Source of the DNA: Fimenecus sp045593555
Lineage (GTDB): Bacteria > Bacillota > Clostridia > Oscillospirales > Acutalibacteraceae
DNA: 31,206 nucleotides
Direction of reading: 5' to 3'
NCBI GenBank assembly: GCA_045593555.1
Contig: JAZNWU010000008.1
Span: 1-31,206 of the forward strand
Shown here: piece by piece, positions 1 to 8,193 of the stretch
Position numbering within the stretch: the first letter of the stretch is position 1
Layout of the letters: the number at the start of each line of letters is the position of its first letter
Made by a program: the position numbers and the translations under genes
Notes under the pieces: generated by a model
Database searches by the model: none
The model's input: the letters and a program-made list of their open reading frames with translations, nothing else
Told to the model about the DNA's origin: nothing

Positions 1-76
<76 letters not shown>

Positions 77-340
77 ATTGTATTAATACGAACCTTGGTT
101 CGTTCTAATCATTTTCTAAAGTGCTTTTTAGCTCTTTACTTCTTAAAACTCTTAACGCTTAGCGTTCTTGTTAAATTCTGATTATCTCAGAATTACTGTT
201 TCTTGTTTCTTCTCTGCTTCGTACTTCCGTACTCTCAAAGAATCTACAGGGTTCCTTTTACTTATCTCGTCGTTGTTTAATTTTCAAGGTTCAGATGCGC
301 TTCTGAACTCGTCTGCATTCAGCCTCTGTTCTTGGCGCTC
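77..340 (-). other. rRNA operon transcribed leader
   Basis: This is the stretch between the rRNA promoter and the 16S 5' end. It has no credible gene. It holds several hairpins on the transcribed strand, including a 7-bp palindrome with ACGAACC arms at 88-103, an 8-bp stem with AATTCTGA arms near 176-196, and a 7-bp stem with GTTCAGA arms near 291-310. The sequence CCTTGAAAATTAAACAAC resembles segments common in Firmicute rRNA leaders and spacers. These structures probably serve rRNA processing and antitermination. Confidence 0.7.
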
Positions 341-344
341 GTAT

Positions 345-373
345 ATATTATCAAAACGCAAGACAAAAGTCAA
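345..373 (-). promoter_or_regulatory. rRNA operon promoter
   Basis: On the minus strand the -35 is TTGACT (368-373) and the -10 is TAATAT (345-350), with a 17-base spacer. The bases just upstream are A/T tracts (about 374-410) that look like an UP element, as expected for an rRNA promoter. It lies about 270 bases before the 16S 5' end. Confidence 0.8.
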
Positions 374-517
374 CAACTTTTTTCAATTTTTTCGTACCTT
401 TTTATAAACTAATCCGGGTGTTTCGTTTTTGGTATTTTGAATTAATAAAAAAGTTTGTTTTTGTGTGATTTTTATGTACAAATTGACAATTACAACTAAT
501 AAGACATAAAGACAAAT

Positions 518-544
518 GCAAAAGGCGGAGTTAATACCCCGCCT
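518..544 (-). terminator. Terminator after the GH31 gene
   Basis: On the minus strand an AGGCGG/CCGCCT stem (538-544 with 523-528) closes a short A/T loop and is followed by TTTT. It sits about 20 bases after the GH31 stop and separates the glycosidase operon from the co-directional rRNA operon. Confidence 0.65.
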
Positions 545-562
545 ATCGTTGTATATATTTTT

Positions 563-2935
563 TTATTCTAATGCAAACACTGCTTCGTCAAGGCACATTC
601 TGAGTGACTTTGCTTTTGTTCGTTTTATGAATGATTTATAGTCTTTTTCGTCTTTACAGCTCTTAAGTCTTGTGCTTGTAAGAACCTTTTTTATATTATT
701 TCCGTTAAGGTGAATAATGCAATCAAGAGCTCTTTCTTTAACCGGCTTATTTTTCTTTGCAACAACGCCGGAAATAGTTACTACTATTTCATCAGCAACA
801 TTTACATTATCGAGAGTTAAATAGTTTTTTCCCGAAGTAACAGGAGTATATAATCCATTTATCATTACTGACACTTCACCAAATGACTCTACATCCTTAA
901 ATTCAAGAGTATATTTTCTATTCTTCGGAATAAAGTCAAACTGTTTTCCACCACTGATTGTGAAAGTAATTGTATCCCCTGTTTCTTTGACTGCCATTTT
1001 TGTAATTGAGTAGTCGCCGTTCTTATATTTACCACTTTCACCATCATCTTCATAGAAGTCGATAGAATTTGTACCACGATAAATATTGATTTTAAGATGT
1101 TCAGGACAACCCCAACCATTACCTGCGTCTTCAGACATAGGTATAATTGCACCTTCTTTTGCAAGAGCAGGAATTGTATTAATCGGGCTGTTAATTATTA
1201 CTTCCTGGCCACCCTTATAAATCTTACCATCAAAAATGTTAGTCCATCTGCCTTCAGGTAACCACATTTTTGTTGCTGCAGTTTTTGTTTTTGAGTCAAG
1301 TTTTGTGGTAACAGGACAAACAAGGATTTCTGAACCATAGAAATATTCATTTCCATAATCAAAGCTTTCTTTTTTATTAGAATAAGTATAATAAAGTGGC
1401 TCACAAAGTGCTCTGCCGTCTTTAAACGTACGGTAATTCATTGCATAAATATAAGGAATCATTTTATGACGAAGCTGCAAAAATTCTGTGCCAAGAGTTT
1501 CTGCTTCCCATGAGAAATTCCATGGTTCTTTACCGAGAACATCAAGATTTGTTGAATGAAGCCTTAAAATCGGTAAGAAAACAGCCATCTGTAACCAGCG
1601 GATATAAAGTTCATCGTCGTGGTCACCCATCATATGACCGCCTATATCATGACTCCACCATGTATAACCGCAGTTTGAAGCATTTGCAGTAAAGTATGGT
1701 TGGAAATTGAGAACACTCCAGTTAATTGCAGTATCACCTGAAAATCCCAATGGATAGCGGTGTGAGCCAATACCCGCATAACGGGACAAAATCATTGGTC
1801 GTCTTTCTTCACGGTCAGTATCAAGGTAATGATAGTGGTTAAGAAGCCACAACGGGTCAAGGCCTGCTTTTTTACTCTTTGTGCCTTGCTGCCAATCTAT
1901 CCACCAGAAGTCAACACCTTCATTTTCATATGGATGATGAAGAATATCAAAATAAGCATTGATAAACTTTTTATCTGTCAAATCGAAGCCAACTGTTTCT
2001 TCACTTGCTTTATCAACACCCATAGCATCTGCCATTTGCTCATACATATCTTCAAAAGCGCGGACACCGTCTGCAGGGTGAAGATTAAGGGTAACCTTAA
2101 GATTCATATCGTGTAGAGCATTAAGGAAACCTTTATAATCAGGGAAAAGCTCTGTATTCCAGCTGTAACCTGTCCAACCACTGCTTAAAATATTACTTGA
2201 TTTATATTTTTTATTGAACTGCTTTTTAAGGTCAACCCAATGCCAGTCCATATCGACAGTTGCAACTGTCAAAGGAATATTACGACGATCAAATTCAACC
2301 ATCAAATCAAGATATTCCTTCTGTGTATATGCTCTGTAACGACTCCACCAGTTACCGAGAACATACCTTGGTACAAGTGGTGGCATACCCGTAATTTTAT
2401 AGAAGTTATTTATACCCAGAACATAGTTATTGCCATATACAAAGATATAATAATCCTTTGTACTTTTCTCACGAGAAGAAAGCATACCATCATCATTAAG
2501 AAGCAATGTTTTGCTATCATCATAAATTGATACACCATCTGTGGAAATAATACCGTCGTCAAGTTCTTTTGGTCCATAAGTCTGGTCAAGAGTACGAGTT
2601 GTACCCTTAAGGTTATTCGACTTTGAATATGTAAGCTTTTTGCCATTGTAAATTACATACTGAAATGCACCTGTATGGCAATTGATATGGAATTCTGTCG
2701 ATGATGTTTTAACAATGGTTATATCGATTTTAGTTTCGTAAGTAAAATCTACTTTTCCAAAATTTCTGTACCATATGCTCTGTGAAGGCAAATCTGTAAA
2801 GTTTTTATCTGCTGAATATTCCACACGAAGCATTTCAGGTGTGAGTACAGTAATCTTTACATTATTACTGAAGATAACACTATCTGCACAAGGCTGTGCA
2901 TCCGTGTATGCTAAAAGCTGTTTATTTAATTCCAT
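563..2935 (-). CDS. GH31 family alpha-glycosidase (alpha-glucosidase or alpha-xylosidase)
   Basis: A 790-residue retaining alpha-glycosidase. The N-terminal beta-sandwich (about 1-190) precedes a (beta/alpha)8 barrel with PRYVLGNWWSRY near 189-200. WWIDWQQG holds the likely nucleophile D347, FSGD the likely acid/base D401, and HDIGGH follows. The C-terminal beta domains run from about 560. No signal peptide is present, so it should act in the cytoplasm on imported oligosaccharides. ATG at 2935 is chosen over an upstream GTG because AGGAG lies 8 bases before it. It starts 14 bases after the GH36-like gene, so the two are very likely co-transcribed. The WIDWQQG nucleophile motif differs from the common WxDMNE form, so the subfamily and substrate are open; alpha-xylosidase is plausible from the other glycosidases nearby. 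Confidence 0.88.
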   Translation of the reverse strand: MELNKQLLAYTDAQPCADSVIFSNNVKITVLTPEMLRVEYSADKNFTDLPSQSIWYRNFGKVDFTYETKIDITIVKTSSTEFHINCHTGAFQYVIYNGKKLTYSKSNNLKGTTRTLDQTYGPKELDDGIISTDGVSIYDDSKTLLLNDDGMLSSREKSTKDYYIFVYGNNYVLGINNFYKITGMPPLVPRYVLGNWWSRYRAYTQKEYLDLMVEFDRRNIPLTVATVDMDWHWVDLKKQFNKKYKSSNILSSGWTGYSWNTELFPDYKGFLNALHDMNLKVTLNLHPADGVRAFEDMYEQMADAMGVDKASEETVGFDLTDKKFINAYFDILHHPYENEGVDFWWIDWQQGTKSKKAGLDPLWLLNHYHYLDTDREERRPMILSRYAGIGSHRYPLGFSGDTAINWSVLNFQPYFTANASNCGYTWWSHDIGGHMMGDHDDELYIRWLQMAVFLPILRLHSTNLDVLGKEPWNFSWEAETLGTEFLQLRHKMIPYIYAMNYRTFKDGRALCEPLYYTYSNKKESFDYGNEYFYGSEILVCPVTTKLDSKTKTAATKMWLPEGRWTNIFDGKIYKGGQEVIINSPINTIPALAKEGAIIPMSEDAGNGWGCPEHLKINIYRGTNSIDFYEDDGESGKYKNGDYSITKMAVKETGDTITFTISGGKQFDFIPKNRKYTLEFKDVESFGEVSVMINGLYTPVTSGKNYLTLDNVNVADEIVVTISGVVAKKNKPVKERALDCIIHLNGNNIKKVLTSTRLKSCKDEKDYKSFIKRTKAKSLRMCLDEAVFALE

Positions 2936-2949
2936 TATAGTCACTCCTA

Positions 2950-5637
2950 TTATTGGATTTCTTTAAATGATAAAGCTTTTGTAATTACTTTAAGACCGTC
3001 GATACTTTCTGAAACTACAATATCATACTCAGTAAGGCACTCGCCAAGTTCACTATTATAAGATGAACTACTCAATTGTCCATTGATATAGAGTTTCGCA
3101 AGACCATTCGGTTCAAAAACAACTGTAAGTCTGTCCTCTGCTGAAAGATTAATATCTCCACGACTTGCCTTTTCGCCGAATCTGATTGCTCCATATCCCT
3201 CACTATTGCTCACATAAAAAATATCACCTATGGAAATAAGTTTTCCATTTTCCACATTTTTTAATGTAAATTGAACAGTTACATCCCTTAGTCTTGGAAT
3301 TGTGTTATCTGTACAAATAAAATCAGGATAGTTATTTCCGCTGAACTGAATATCAACAGGTGTACCAAAAGCATTCTTTACTGTCATTGACACAAATGCT
3401 TTTTCGACAGGATTTCTAAATGAGATTTTTAATGTACTATAATCTGCAAGCAATTCTGTTTCAGCAATTTCTTCATCACAAGAAATGCAGTTTGCATCTG
3501 TATAAATTCTGTCATCAAACATAAGAAGAAGTTCATTAGCATTTTCAAATCTGCCATAAACAAGTGACGGAACTTTCTCCTCTTTAGAGGAAAATTTCAT
3601 AATTACAACTTCACAAGGTGATAAATCAAATGTGAGTTTATCACCATATTTATATGTTTCATTATCAAATTCATTTACATAAGGATAAATTGAAACTTTT
3701 TTAAGATTATCGGTTGTCTTGTAAACACCGATTTTTTCATCAAGAATAAGAGTAAAGCTCTTTTTCTCATTTGATGGGTTACGTAGTGAAACAATACCTG
3801 CATCTTCAGTCCACGCTGAATATCCGTAAACTTCACCATTTGTTGGTGAACCACCTATAAACTGTGATTTCTTAATAATTTCGTAGTCATTACGGATAAA
3901 TCTTAATGCATCTGCATTTATACGCCATTTTGCTTCATTAAACATATTATATGAATAATAAAGTTCCCAGAATGCTGTACCACGCGTTGTCATCATAAGC
4001 ATATACTTACGGAATTCTTCGTCTGTCATTGATATTTTTGCTGTATTACCGTAAATAGGGTCATGGTTATAAATAAACTCGTGAGGGAATTGGTAATCTC
4101 TTGTTACGCTGAAATCGTAATATCTGCCATCACGATATGTGAGAACTCTGTCAACATCACGAGAACTCAGTTTCTCACCATCATCAGTTTCATCTGTAAA
4201 TCCTATGTCTGCACTATTCTGTATCCAAAGGCTGTCTACCCACTGTAAGAACCATGGACTTGCATTACAATAACTTGTCTGATTAATCCATAAATCTTTA
4301 CCAACACTCTCACGGATTATACGGAGTTTACGGAAAATATTAATCCAATTTTCCCACATTTCCGTATATTGGTACATTTGATTGAATCCACCAGTCATAT
4401 GGCCATGTTTCTTTGATGGACAAGCCTTAAGAAGGAAACCATCTAGTTTCCAATAGTTTATATCAAACTTTTTATCACACTCAATATAATAATTTGTTAC
4501 ATTCTTTATATACTCTGTTGAAGAAACGCACACATCCCTTGCAGCACGGTTATATCCACCCATACCTGCCTTCTCAATGTTTTTTCCAAACCTTGGTGTC
4601 TTTATTACATCATATCCGCCTCTTGGACCATTCCAAAGCCCAAATTGTGAAGAGAATTTTTTAGCAATTGAGGCTGCAGGGTAAAGTTCTTCAGGGAATT
4701 TTGAATTAAATGTCCAGAAATCAGCATTCCAATCTACAAATCCATCATCAACAACATACGAATCCAATGGCGGAACCATAGTTTTTGAAAGGTTATCCTC
4801 AATTTCCTTAAATGATTCTATAATATTCTCGTTGGTAATATCATGCATATGGTCATACCAAGAGTTATACTGAAACCGAGGCTTTATTTTTCGTGAGATT
4901 GTTCTTATATATGTAAGGAAATCTTCTCGGATTATTTGATGTTCTAAACCTCTTGCCGCACCTACAACAGTATTCCATGTTTTAAATGTATGACCACAAT
5001 TAAGATTTAACATATCAAATCGTTTTCCGCTAAAATATCGCATAAAAACGGTATCATTCTCTATATTGTTTTCAGCTAAAGGAAATTCACATCCCAAAAA
5101 GAAGCCATTAATATATACCGGTTGACCAAGAGCACTATGATAAGAACTTAAATATGCAGGTTCGATTTCACCTATTGTCCACTGCTGTTCCGGAGTATCA
5201 ATAAGGATATGCTCACAGTCAATGTAATCAATTGAAATCAAGTGCTGTTCTTCGGGAGCTACAACCATTTCAATGTATTTATGCATAAAATGATCGTTGT
5301 CACCAATTTCGATGCTTTCAATAAATGTTATTCTTGCACCATTATATGAACAACGCTTAAAAACAAACTCCACACGACGCTTAAGAACATTAACACTATC
5401 TAATTTAAGATTATTTGATGATAAGAATTCAGTAGCGTGACCTATCATTCTCTTCTTTTTGAAGGCAACTATAAATTCAGCTGAATAATTTTTAAACTTA
5501 ATGTTTTTTTCTCCATCAATTCTCTTATTAATAATTTCACTTGTAACAAGTTGGTCATCTTTTATAGAAAATCGTCTTTCAATATAATCATTACCAATTA
5601 TTACTTTATCTTTTTCAATATACGCGTATGCACTCAT
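2950..5637 (-). CDS. GH36-like alpha-galactosidase/melibiase-type protein
   Basis: An 895-residue protein that resembles clan GH-D alpha-galactosidases. The N-terminal beta-sandwich covers about 1-250. The barrel begins at NSWYDHMHDIT (258-268), with DSYVVDDGF (292-300) and a WKLDG motif whose D399 fits the K-x-D nucleophile position. D477 in NSADIGF could be the acid/base. The last 250 residues are beta-rich and may include a lectin-like domain, which makes the protein longer than the usual 700-750 residues. There is no signal peptide. An AAGGTG Shine-Dalgarno precedes the ATG. It lies between the C_GCAxxG gene (14-base gap) and GH31 (14-base gap). The family is likely; the precise activity (galactosidase, N-acetylgalactosaminidase or other) is not shown by sequence alone. 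Confidence 0.7.
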   Translation of the reverse strand: MSAYAYIEKDKVIIGNDYIERRFSIKDDQLVTSEIINKRIDGEKNIKFKNYSAEFIVAFKKKRMIGHATEFLSSNNLKLDSVNVLKRRVEFVFKRCSYNGARITFIESIEIGDNDHFMHKYIEMVVAPEEQHLISIDYIDCEHILIDTPEQQWTIGEIEPAYLSSYHSALGQPVYINGFFLGCEFPLAENNIENDTVFMRYFSGKRFDMLNLNCGHTFKTWNTVVGAARGLEHQIIREDFLTYIRTISRKIKPRFQYNSWYDHMHDITNENIIESFKEIEDNLSKTMVPPLDSYVVDDGFVDWNADFWTFNSKFPEELYPAASIAKKFSSQFGLWNGPRGGYDVIKTPRFGKNIEKAGMGGYNRAARDVCVSSTEYIKNVTNYYIECDKKFDINYWKLDGFLLKACPSKKHGHMTGGFNQMYQYTEMWENWINIFRKLRIIRESVGKDLWINQTSYCNASPWFLQWVDSLWIQNSADIGFTDETDDGEKLSSRDVDRVLTYRDGRYYDFSVTRDYQFPHEFIYNHDPIYGNTAKISMTDEEFRKYMLMMTTRGTAFWELYYSYNMFNEAKWRINADALRFIRNDYEIIKKSQFIGGSPTNGEVYGYSAWTEDAGIVSLRNPSNEKKSFTLILDEKIGVYKTTDNLKKVSIYPYVNEFDNETYKYGDKLTFDLSPCEVVIMKFSSKEEKVPSLVYGRFENANELLLMFDDRIYTDANCISCDEEIAETELLADYSTLKISFRNPVEKAFVSMTVKNAFGTPVDIQFSGNNYPDFICTDNTIPRLRDVTVQFTLKNVENGKLISIGDIFYVSNSEGYGAIRFGEKASRGDINLSAEDRLTVVFEPNGLAKLYINGQLSSSSYNSELGECLTEYDIVVSESIDGLKVITKALSFKEIQ

Positions 5638-5651
5638 TATAATTCACCTTC

Positions 5652-6092
5652 TTATGCAAATAAAACTTTTTCTACGGCTTTTGCTGCATCTTCAACAATT
5701 TTAACACAAGGACGCTTTTTATAGTATTCCTCAGTTCTTGCTTCAGGGATGCTTGATTTTTCAGGCTTTGATAGTCCTAAAAGTTCTTTACAGACAATAG
5801 AATGATTTGTCTTTTTAAATTCATCAATAATCATACGGACTTTCTCATAAACTTCTGCTTTATCAAGCTCAGGATATTTAAGACCAACAAGCATAGCACT
5901 ACCACTTACTGCACCACAGACCTCTCTCATTCTGCCAACTCCACCACCAAGTCCGATTGAAACAGCAAGTGCTGTTTCTTCCGGAAGTCCTAAGTCAGGT
6001 GCAAATGCTACAAAAACTGCCTGGGAGCAATTTTTTCCTTCCATAAATAGTTCTATTGCTCTTTCCGAATACTTTGACACAAAATCACCCAT
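5652..6092 (-). CDS. C_GCAxxG_C_C family protein
   Basis: A 146-residue protein of the C_GCAxxG_C_C family, small cysteine-rich proteins of unknown but probably redox or metal-related function. Visible motifs are KNCSQAV (about 20-26), GLGGGVGRMREVCGAVSG (about 48-65), and a later conserved Cys in SIVCKELLG (about 97-105). It is the first gene of the operon with the GH36-like and GH31 genes, 14 bases upstream of the former. No Shine-Dalgarno is visible before the ATG at 6092, and the predicted transcript starts only about 14 bases upstream, so initiation may be weak or nearly leaderless. Why such a protein heads a glycosidase operon is not clear. Confidence 0.8.
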   Translation of the reverse strand: MGDFVSKYSERAIELFMEGKNCSQAVFVAFAPDLGLPEETALAVSIGLGGGVGRMREVCGAVSGSAMLVGLKYPELDKAEVYEKVRMIIDEFKKTNHSIVCKELLGLSKPEKSSIPEARTEEYYKKRPCVKIVEDAAKAVEKVLFA

Positions 6093-6112
6093 TTATAAAA
6101 ATATATATTCAA

Positions 6113-6141
6113 ATTTTACCATATATTATTTGTTAATGCAA
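6113..6141 (-). promoter_or_regulatory. Promoter of the C_GCAxxG-GH36-GH31 operon
   Basis: On the minus strand TTGCAT (6136-6141) and TAAAAT (6113-6118) are 17 bases apart. The -10 is good and the -35 moderate. The predicted start is about 14 bases before the ATG at 6092. Confidence 0.5.
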
Positions 6142-6142
6142 T

Positions 6143-6177
6143 AAAAAAACAGCATATGATTTTTAGTACCATATGCT
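6143..6177 (-). terminator. Second terminator downstream of rplL
   Basis: An AGCATATG/CATATGCT stem (6151-6158 with 6170-6177) is followed on the minus strand by G and seven Ts (6149-6143). It backs up the terminator at 6211-6241 and insulates the ribosomal cluster from the glycosidase operon. Confidence 0.65.
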
Positions 6178-6210
6178 ATTCAATATTTCTTATATCTATT
6201 GTTTATTATA

Positions 6211-6241
6211 TAAAAAATCCCATTCCACAGGGGAATGGGAT
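6211..6241 (-). terminator. Terminator of rplJ-rplL
   Basis: A perfect 10-bp stem (ATCCCATTCC arm at 6217-6226, GGAATGGGAT at 6232-6241) with a 5-base loop is followed by six Ts on the minus strand. It lies 20 bases after the rplL stop. Confidence 0.9.
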
Positions 6242-6260
6242 AATTTCAGTTGTTCTTAAA

Positions 6261-6638
6261 TTATTTAAGAGTAACCTTTGCGCCAACTTCTTCAAGCTTA
6301 GCTTTGATGCTTTCAGCATCTTCTTTAGAAGCAGCTTCTTTAAGTACCTTAGGAGCACCGTCAACAACAGCCTTTGCTTCTGCAAGACCAAGACCTGTAA
6401 CTTCACGAACTGCCTTGATAACCTTAATCTTTTCTGCGCCAACTTCTGTAAGTTCAACGTCGAATTCTGTCTTTTCTTCAGCTGCTGCTGCACCGCCTGC
6501 TGCTGGTGCTGCTACTGCTACTGCAGCTGCTGCTGATACGCCAAATTCCTCTTCTACTGCTTTAACGAGCTCTGAAAGCTCAAGAACTGTAAGAACTTTA
6601 AGTTCTTCAACGATTGCCATAACTTTTTCTGATGCCAT
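6261..6638 (-). CDS. rplL: 50S ribosomal protein L7/L12
   Basis: A 125-residue L7/L12. It forms the flexible ribosomal stalk that recruits translation GTPases. The N-terminal dimerisation region (1-35), an Ala-rich hinge (about 36-55) and the C-terminal domain, with KIKVIKAVREVTGLGLAEAK near 70-89 and ending in KVTLK, are all clear and of normal length. GGAGG precedes the ATG. It follows rplJ by 53 bases and ends in a strong terminator. The usual downstream neighbour rpoB is absent. Confidence 0.97.
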   Translation of the reverse strand: MASEKVMAIVEELKVLTVLELSELVKAVEEEFGVSAAAAVAVAAPAAGGAAAAEEKTEFDVELTEVGAEKIKVIKAVREVTGLGLAEAKAVVDGAPKVLKEAASKEDAESIKAKLEEVGAKVTLK

Positions 6639-6691
6639 GGTAATTTACCTCCAAATTTTAAACTAAATTATTTTATAAGATTATTTTTTAA

Positions 6692-7207
6692 TTATTCAGC
6701 AACTGGTGCTGCTTCGCCATCCTTGTCAACAATAGCTTGTACTGCACGAGCAAAAGATGCGATAGGTGCGTTGAACGCACTGAGAACTGTAGCAAGCAAT
6801 ACTTCTCTTGAAGGAAGTTTTGCAAGAGCGTCGAGCTTTTCAAGACTGATAACTTCACCATCAAGGTAACCAGTTTTGAGTGCGAAACTATTGCTCTTTT
6901 CTGCATATTTTCCAAGAATTCTTGCTGCTGCAACATAGTCATCCTTACTTGTAGCGATAGCAGTAGTACCTTCAAGTGCACTACCCATATCAGCAAGGCT
7001 TGTTCCGTCGATGGCACGACCAAGAAGTGTGTTCTTTACAACTGTGTATTCAACACCTGCTTCACGGAGCTCTTTACGAAGCTTTGTATCGTCTTCAACG
7101 CTGATACCCTTGTAGTCAACTACAACACCTGCGATTGAAGCATCAAGTCTTTCCTTAAGAGCAGCCACCTGCTGTTTCTTTAATTCTAAAACCTTCTCGC
7201 TTGGCAA
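6692..7207 (-). CDS. rplJ: 50S ribosomal protein L10
   Basis: A 171-residue L10, the stalk base that anchors L7/L12 dimers. It begins MPSEKVLELKKQQ and has the family segment YTVVKNTLLGRA near 53-64. The start chosen is TTG at 7207, because AGGAGG lies 7 bases before it; the GTG at 7216 overlaps the Shine-Dalgarno. It is preceded by an L10 leader with an attenuator, so expression is likely controlled by L10(L12)4 binding to its own mRNA. Confidence 0.95.
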   Translation of the reverse strand: MPSEKVLELKKQQVAALKERLDASIAGVVVDYKGISVEDDTKLRKELREAGVEYTVVKNTLLGRAIDGTSLADMGSALEGTTAIATSKDDYVAAARILGKYAEKSNSFALKTGYLDGEVISLEKLDALAKLPSREVLLATVLSAFNAPIASFARAVQAIVDKDGEAAPVAE

Positions 7208-7217
7208 ACGATTCACC

Positions 7218-7370
7218 TCCTATTAAATTATCAAATGCGCTTGCAAGGAGAAAAAATGCCTCTTCTGCAAAGACAGAAAAGGCATAGAAACATTTTAATT
7301 AAATGCTAATATCCTCGGTAGGCAGTTTCATAACTTTATGCATAAATGCACCTACTGTCTTTGGCAAGCT
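7218..7370 (-). promoter_or_regulatory. Ribosomal protein L10 leader (attenuator)
   Basis: The transcribed region before rplJ has the layout of the Firmicute L10 leader: a structured 5' part, then an intrinsic terminator hairpin, then the rplJ ribosome binding site. On established knowledge of this element, excess L10-L12 complex favours termination ahead of rplJL. Confidence 0.75.
7251..7285 (-). terminator. Terminator hairpin inside the L10 leader
   Basis: On the minus strand ATGCCTTTTCTG pairs with CAGAAGAGGCAT (12-base arms with one mispair) around a 6-base loop, followed by TTTTTT. It lies about 45 bases before the rplJ start, so it works as an attenuator, not as the end of an operon. 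Confidence 0.85.
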
Positions 7371-7372
7371 TT

Positions 7373-7404
7373 ATTATACTAACACACCCTATCGGGTTTG
7401 TCAA
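7373..7404 (-). promoter_or_regulatory. Promoter of rplJ-rplL
   Basis: On the minus strand a perfect TTGACA (7399-7404) precedes TTAGTATAAT. The perfect TATAAT (7373-7378) is 20 bases away, which is long; the overlapping TAGTAT gives a 17-base spacer. Either gives rplJL a promoter separate from rpmG-rplA. Confidence 0.65.
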
Positions 7405-7423
7405 GCATTATTTATTTGTTCAA

Positions 7424-8131
7424 TTATTCAGCATCAGGAGTTGCTGTGAACTTGTTTGGATTAATCTTTACGCCAGGGCCCATTGTTGAAGCAACTGCAA
7501 CAGACTTAATATACTGACCTTTTGCAGCAGCTGGTTTAGCCTTAACGATAGCATCCATAAGAGTATCAAGGTTTTCCTTGAGCTTTTCAGGACCAAAAGA
7601 AACCTTACCGATTGGGCAGTGAATGATGTTTGTCTTATCAAGACGATATTCAATCTTACCTGCCTTAGCTTCTGTAACAGCCTTAGCAACGTCAGGTGTA
7701 ACTGTACCTGCTTTTGGGCTTGGCATAAGACCACGAGGACCAAGAACCTTACCAAGACGACCAACAATACCCATCATATCAGGGCTTGCGATACATACAT
7801 CGAAGTCCATAAAGCCACCCTGGATTTTTTCCATAAGGTCTTCTGCACCAACGTATTCAGCACCTGCTGCAAGAGCTGCATCAACTTTGTCACCTTTAGC
7901 AAAAACTGCTACTCTTACATTTTTACCTGTACCGTTAGGAAGAACTACAGCGCCTCTAACCTGCTGGTCTGCGTGACGAGAGTCAACACCAAGACGAACG
8001 TGAAGTTCTACTGTTTCATCAAATTTTGCAGTTGCACCCTTTACTGTAATATCAAGAGCATCTGCAGTATCATAAAGTTTTGTTCTGTCGATGAGTTTTG
8101 CACTCTCAACATATTTCTTTCCGTGTTTCAT
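7424..8131 (-). CDS. rplA: 50S ribosomal protein L1
   Basis: A 235-residue L1, the protein of the mobile L1 stalk involved in release of E-site tRNA, and in many bacteria a translational repressor of its own operon. It starts MKHGKKYVESAKLID and contains the signature around MGIVGRLGKVLGPRGLMPSPKAGTV (about 119-143, given here as its core GKVLGPRGLMP). GGAGG lies upstream of the ATG. It follows rplK by 62 bases, a gap that contains a candidate L1-binding hairpin. No clear terminator follows; the rplJL promoter starts immediately downstream. Confidence 0.97.
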   Translation of the reverse strand: MKHGKKYVESAKLIDRTKLYDTADALDITVKGATAKFDETVELHVRLGVDSRHADQQVRGAVVLPNGTGKNVRVAVFAKGDKVDAALAAGAEYVGAEDLMEKIQGGFMDFDVCIASPDMMGIVGRLGKVLGPRGLMPSPKAGTVTPDVAKAVTEAKAGKIEYRLDKTNIIHCPIGKVSFGPEKLKENLDTLMDAIVKAKPAAAKGQYIKSVAVASTMGPGVKINPNKFTATPDAE

Positions 8132-8153
8132 AATTCAAAATTCCTCCAAAAAA

Positions 8154-8185
8154 GTGGTTAATCGGATTCTGATTTTTCCTCCCAC
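8154..8185 (-). promoter_or_regulatory. Candidate second L1-binding hairpin, before rplA
   Basis: On the minus strand GTGGGAGG (from 8185) is matched 15-20 bases later by AACCAC (ending at 8154), with a small inner AATC/GATT stem. The GTGGGAG...CCAC pattern resembles the L1 site of 23S rRNA. An alternative stem (CTGATTCTCC with GGAG..AATCAG) overlaps it. The match is weaker than for the site before rplK. Confidence 0.35.
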
Positions 8186-8193
8186 AAGGAGAA

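Noticed and set aside
168..407. Plus-strand open frame of 79 codons near the left edge
   Set aside because: It lies across the rRNA leader and promoter on the opposite strand and has no family resemblance.
6250..6666. Ala/Ser/Thr-rich plus-strand open frame of 138 codons
   Set aside because: It is the reverse complement of rplL, whose Ala-rich hinge keeps the other strand open. No ribosome binding site of its own.
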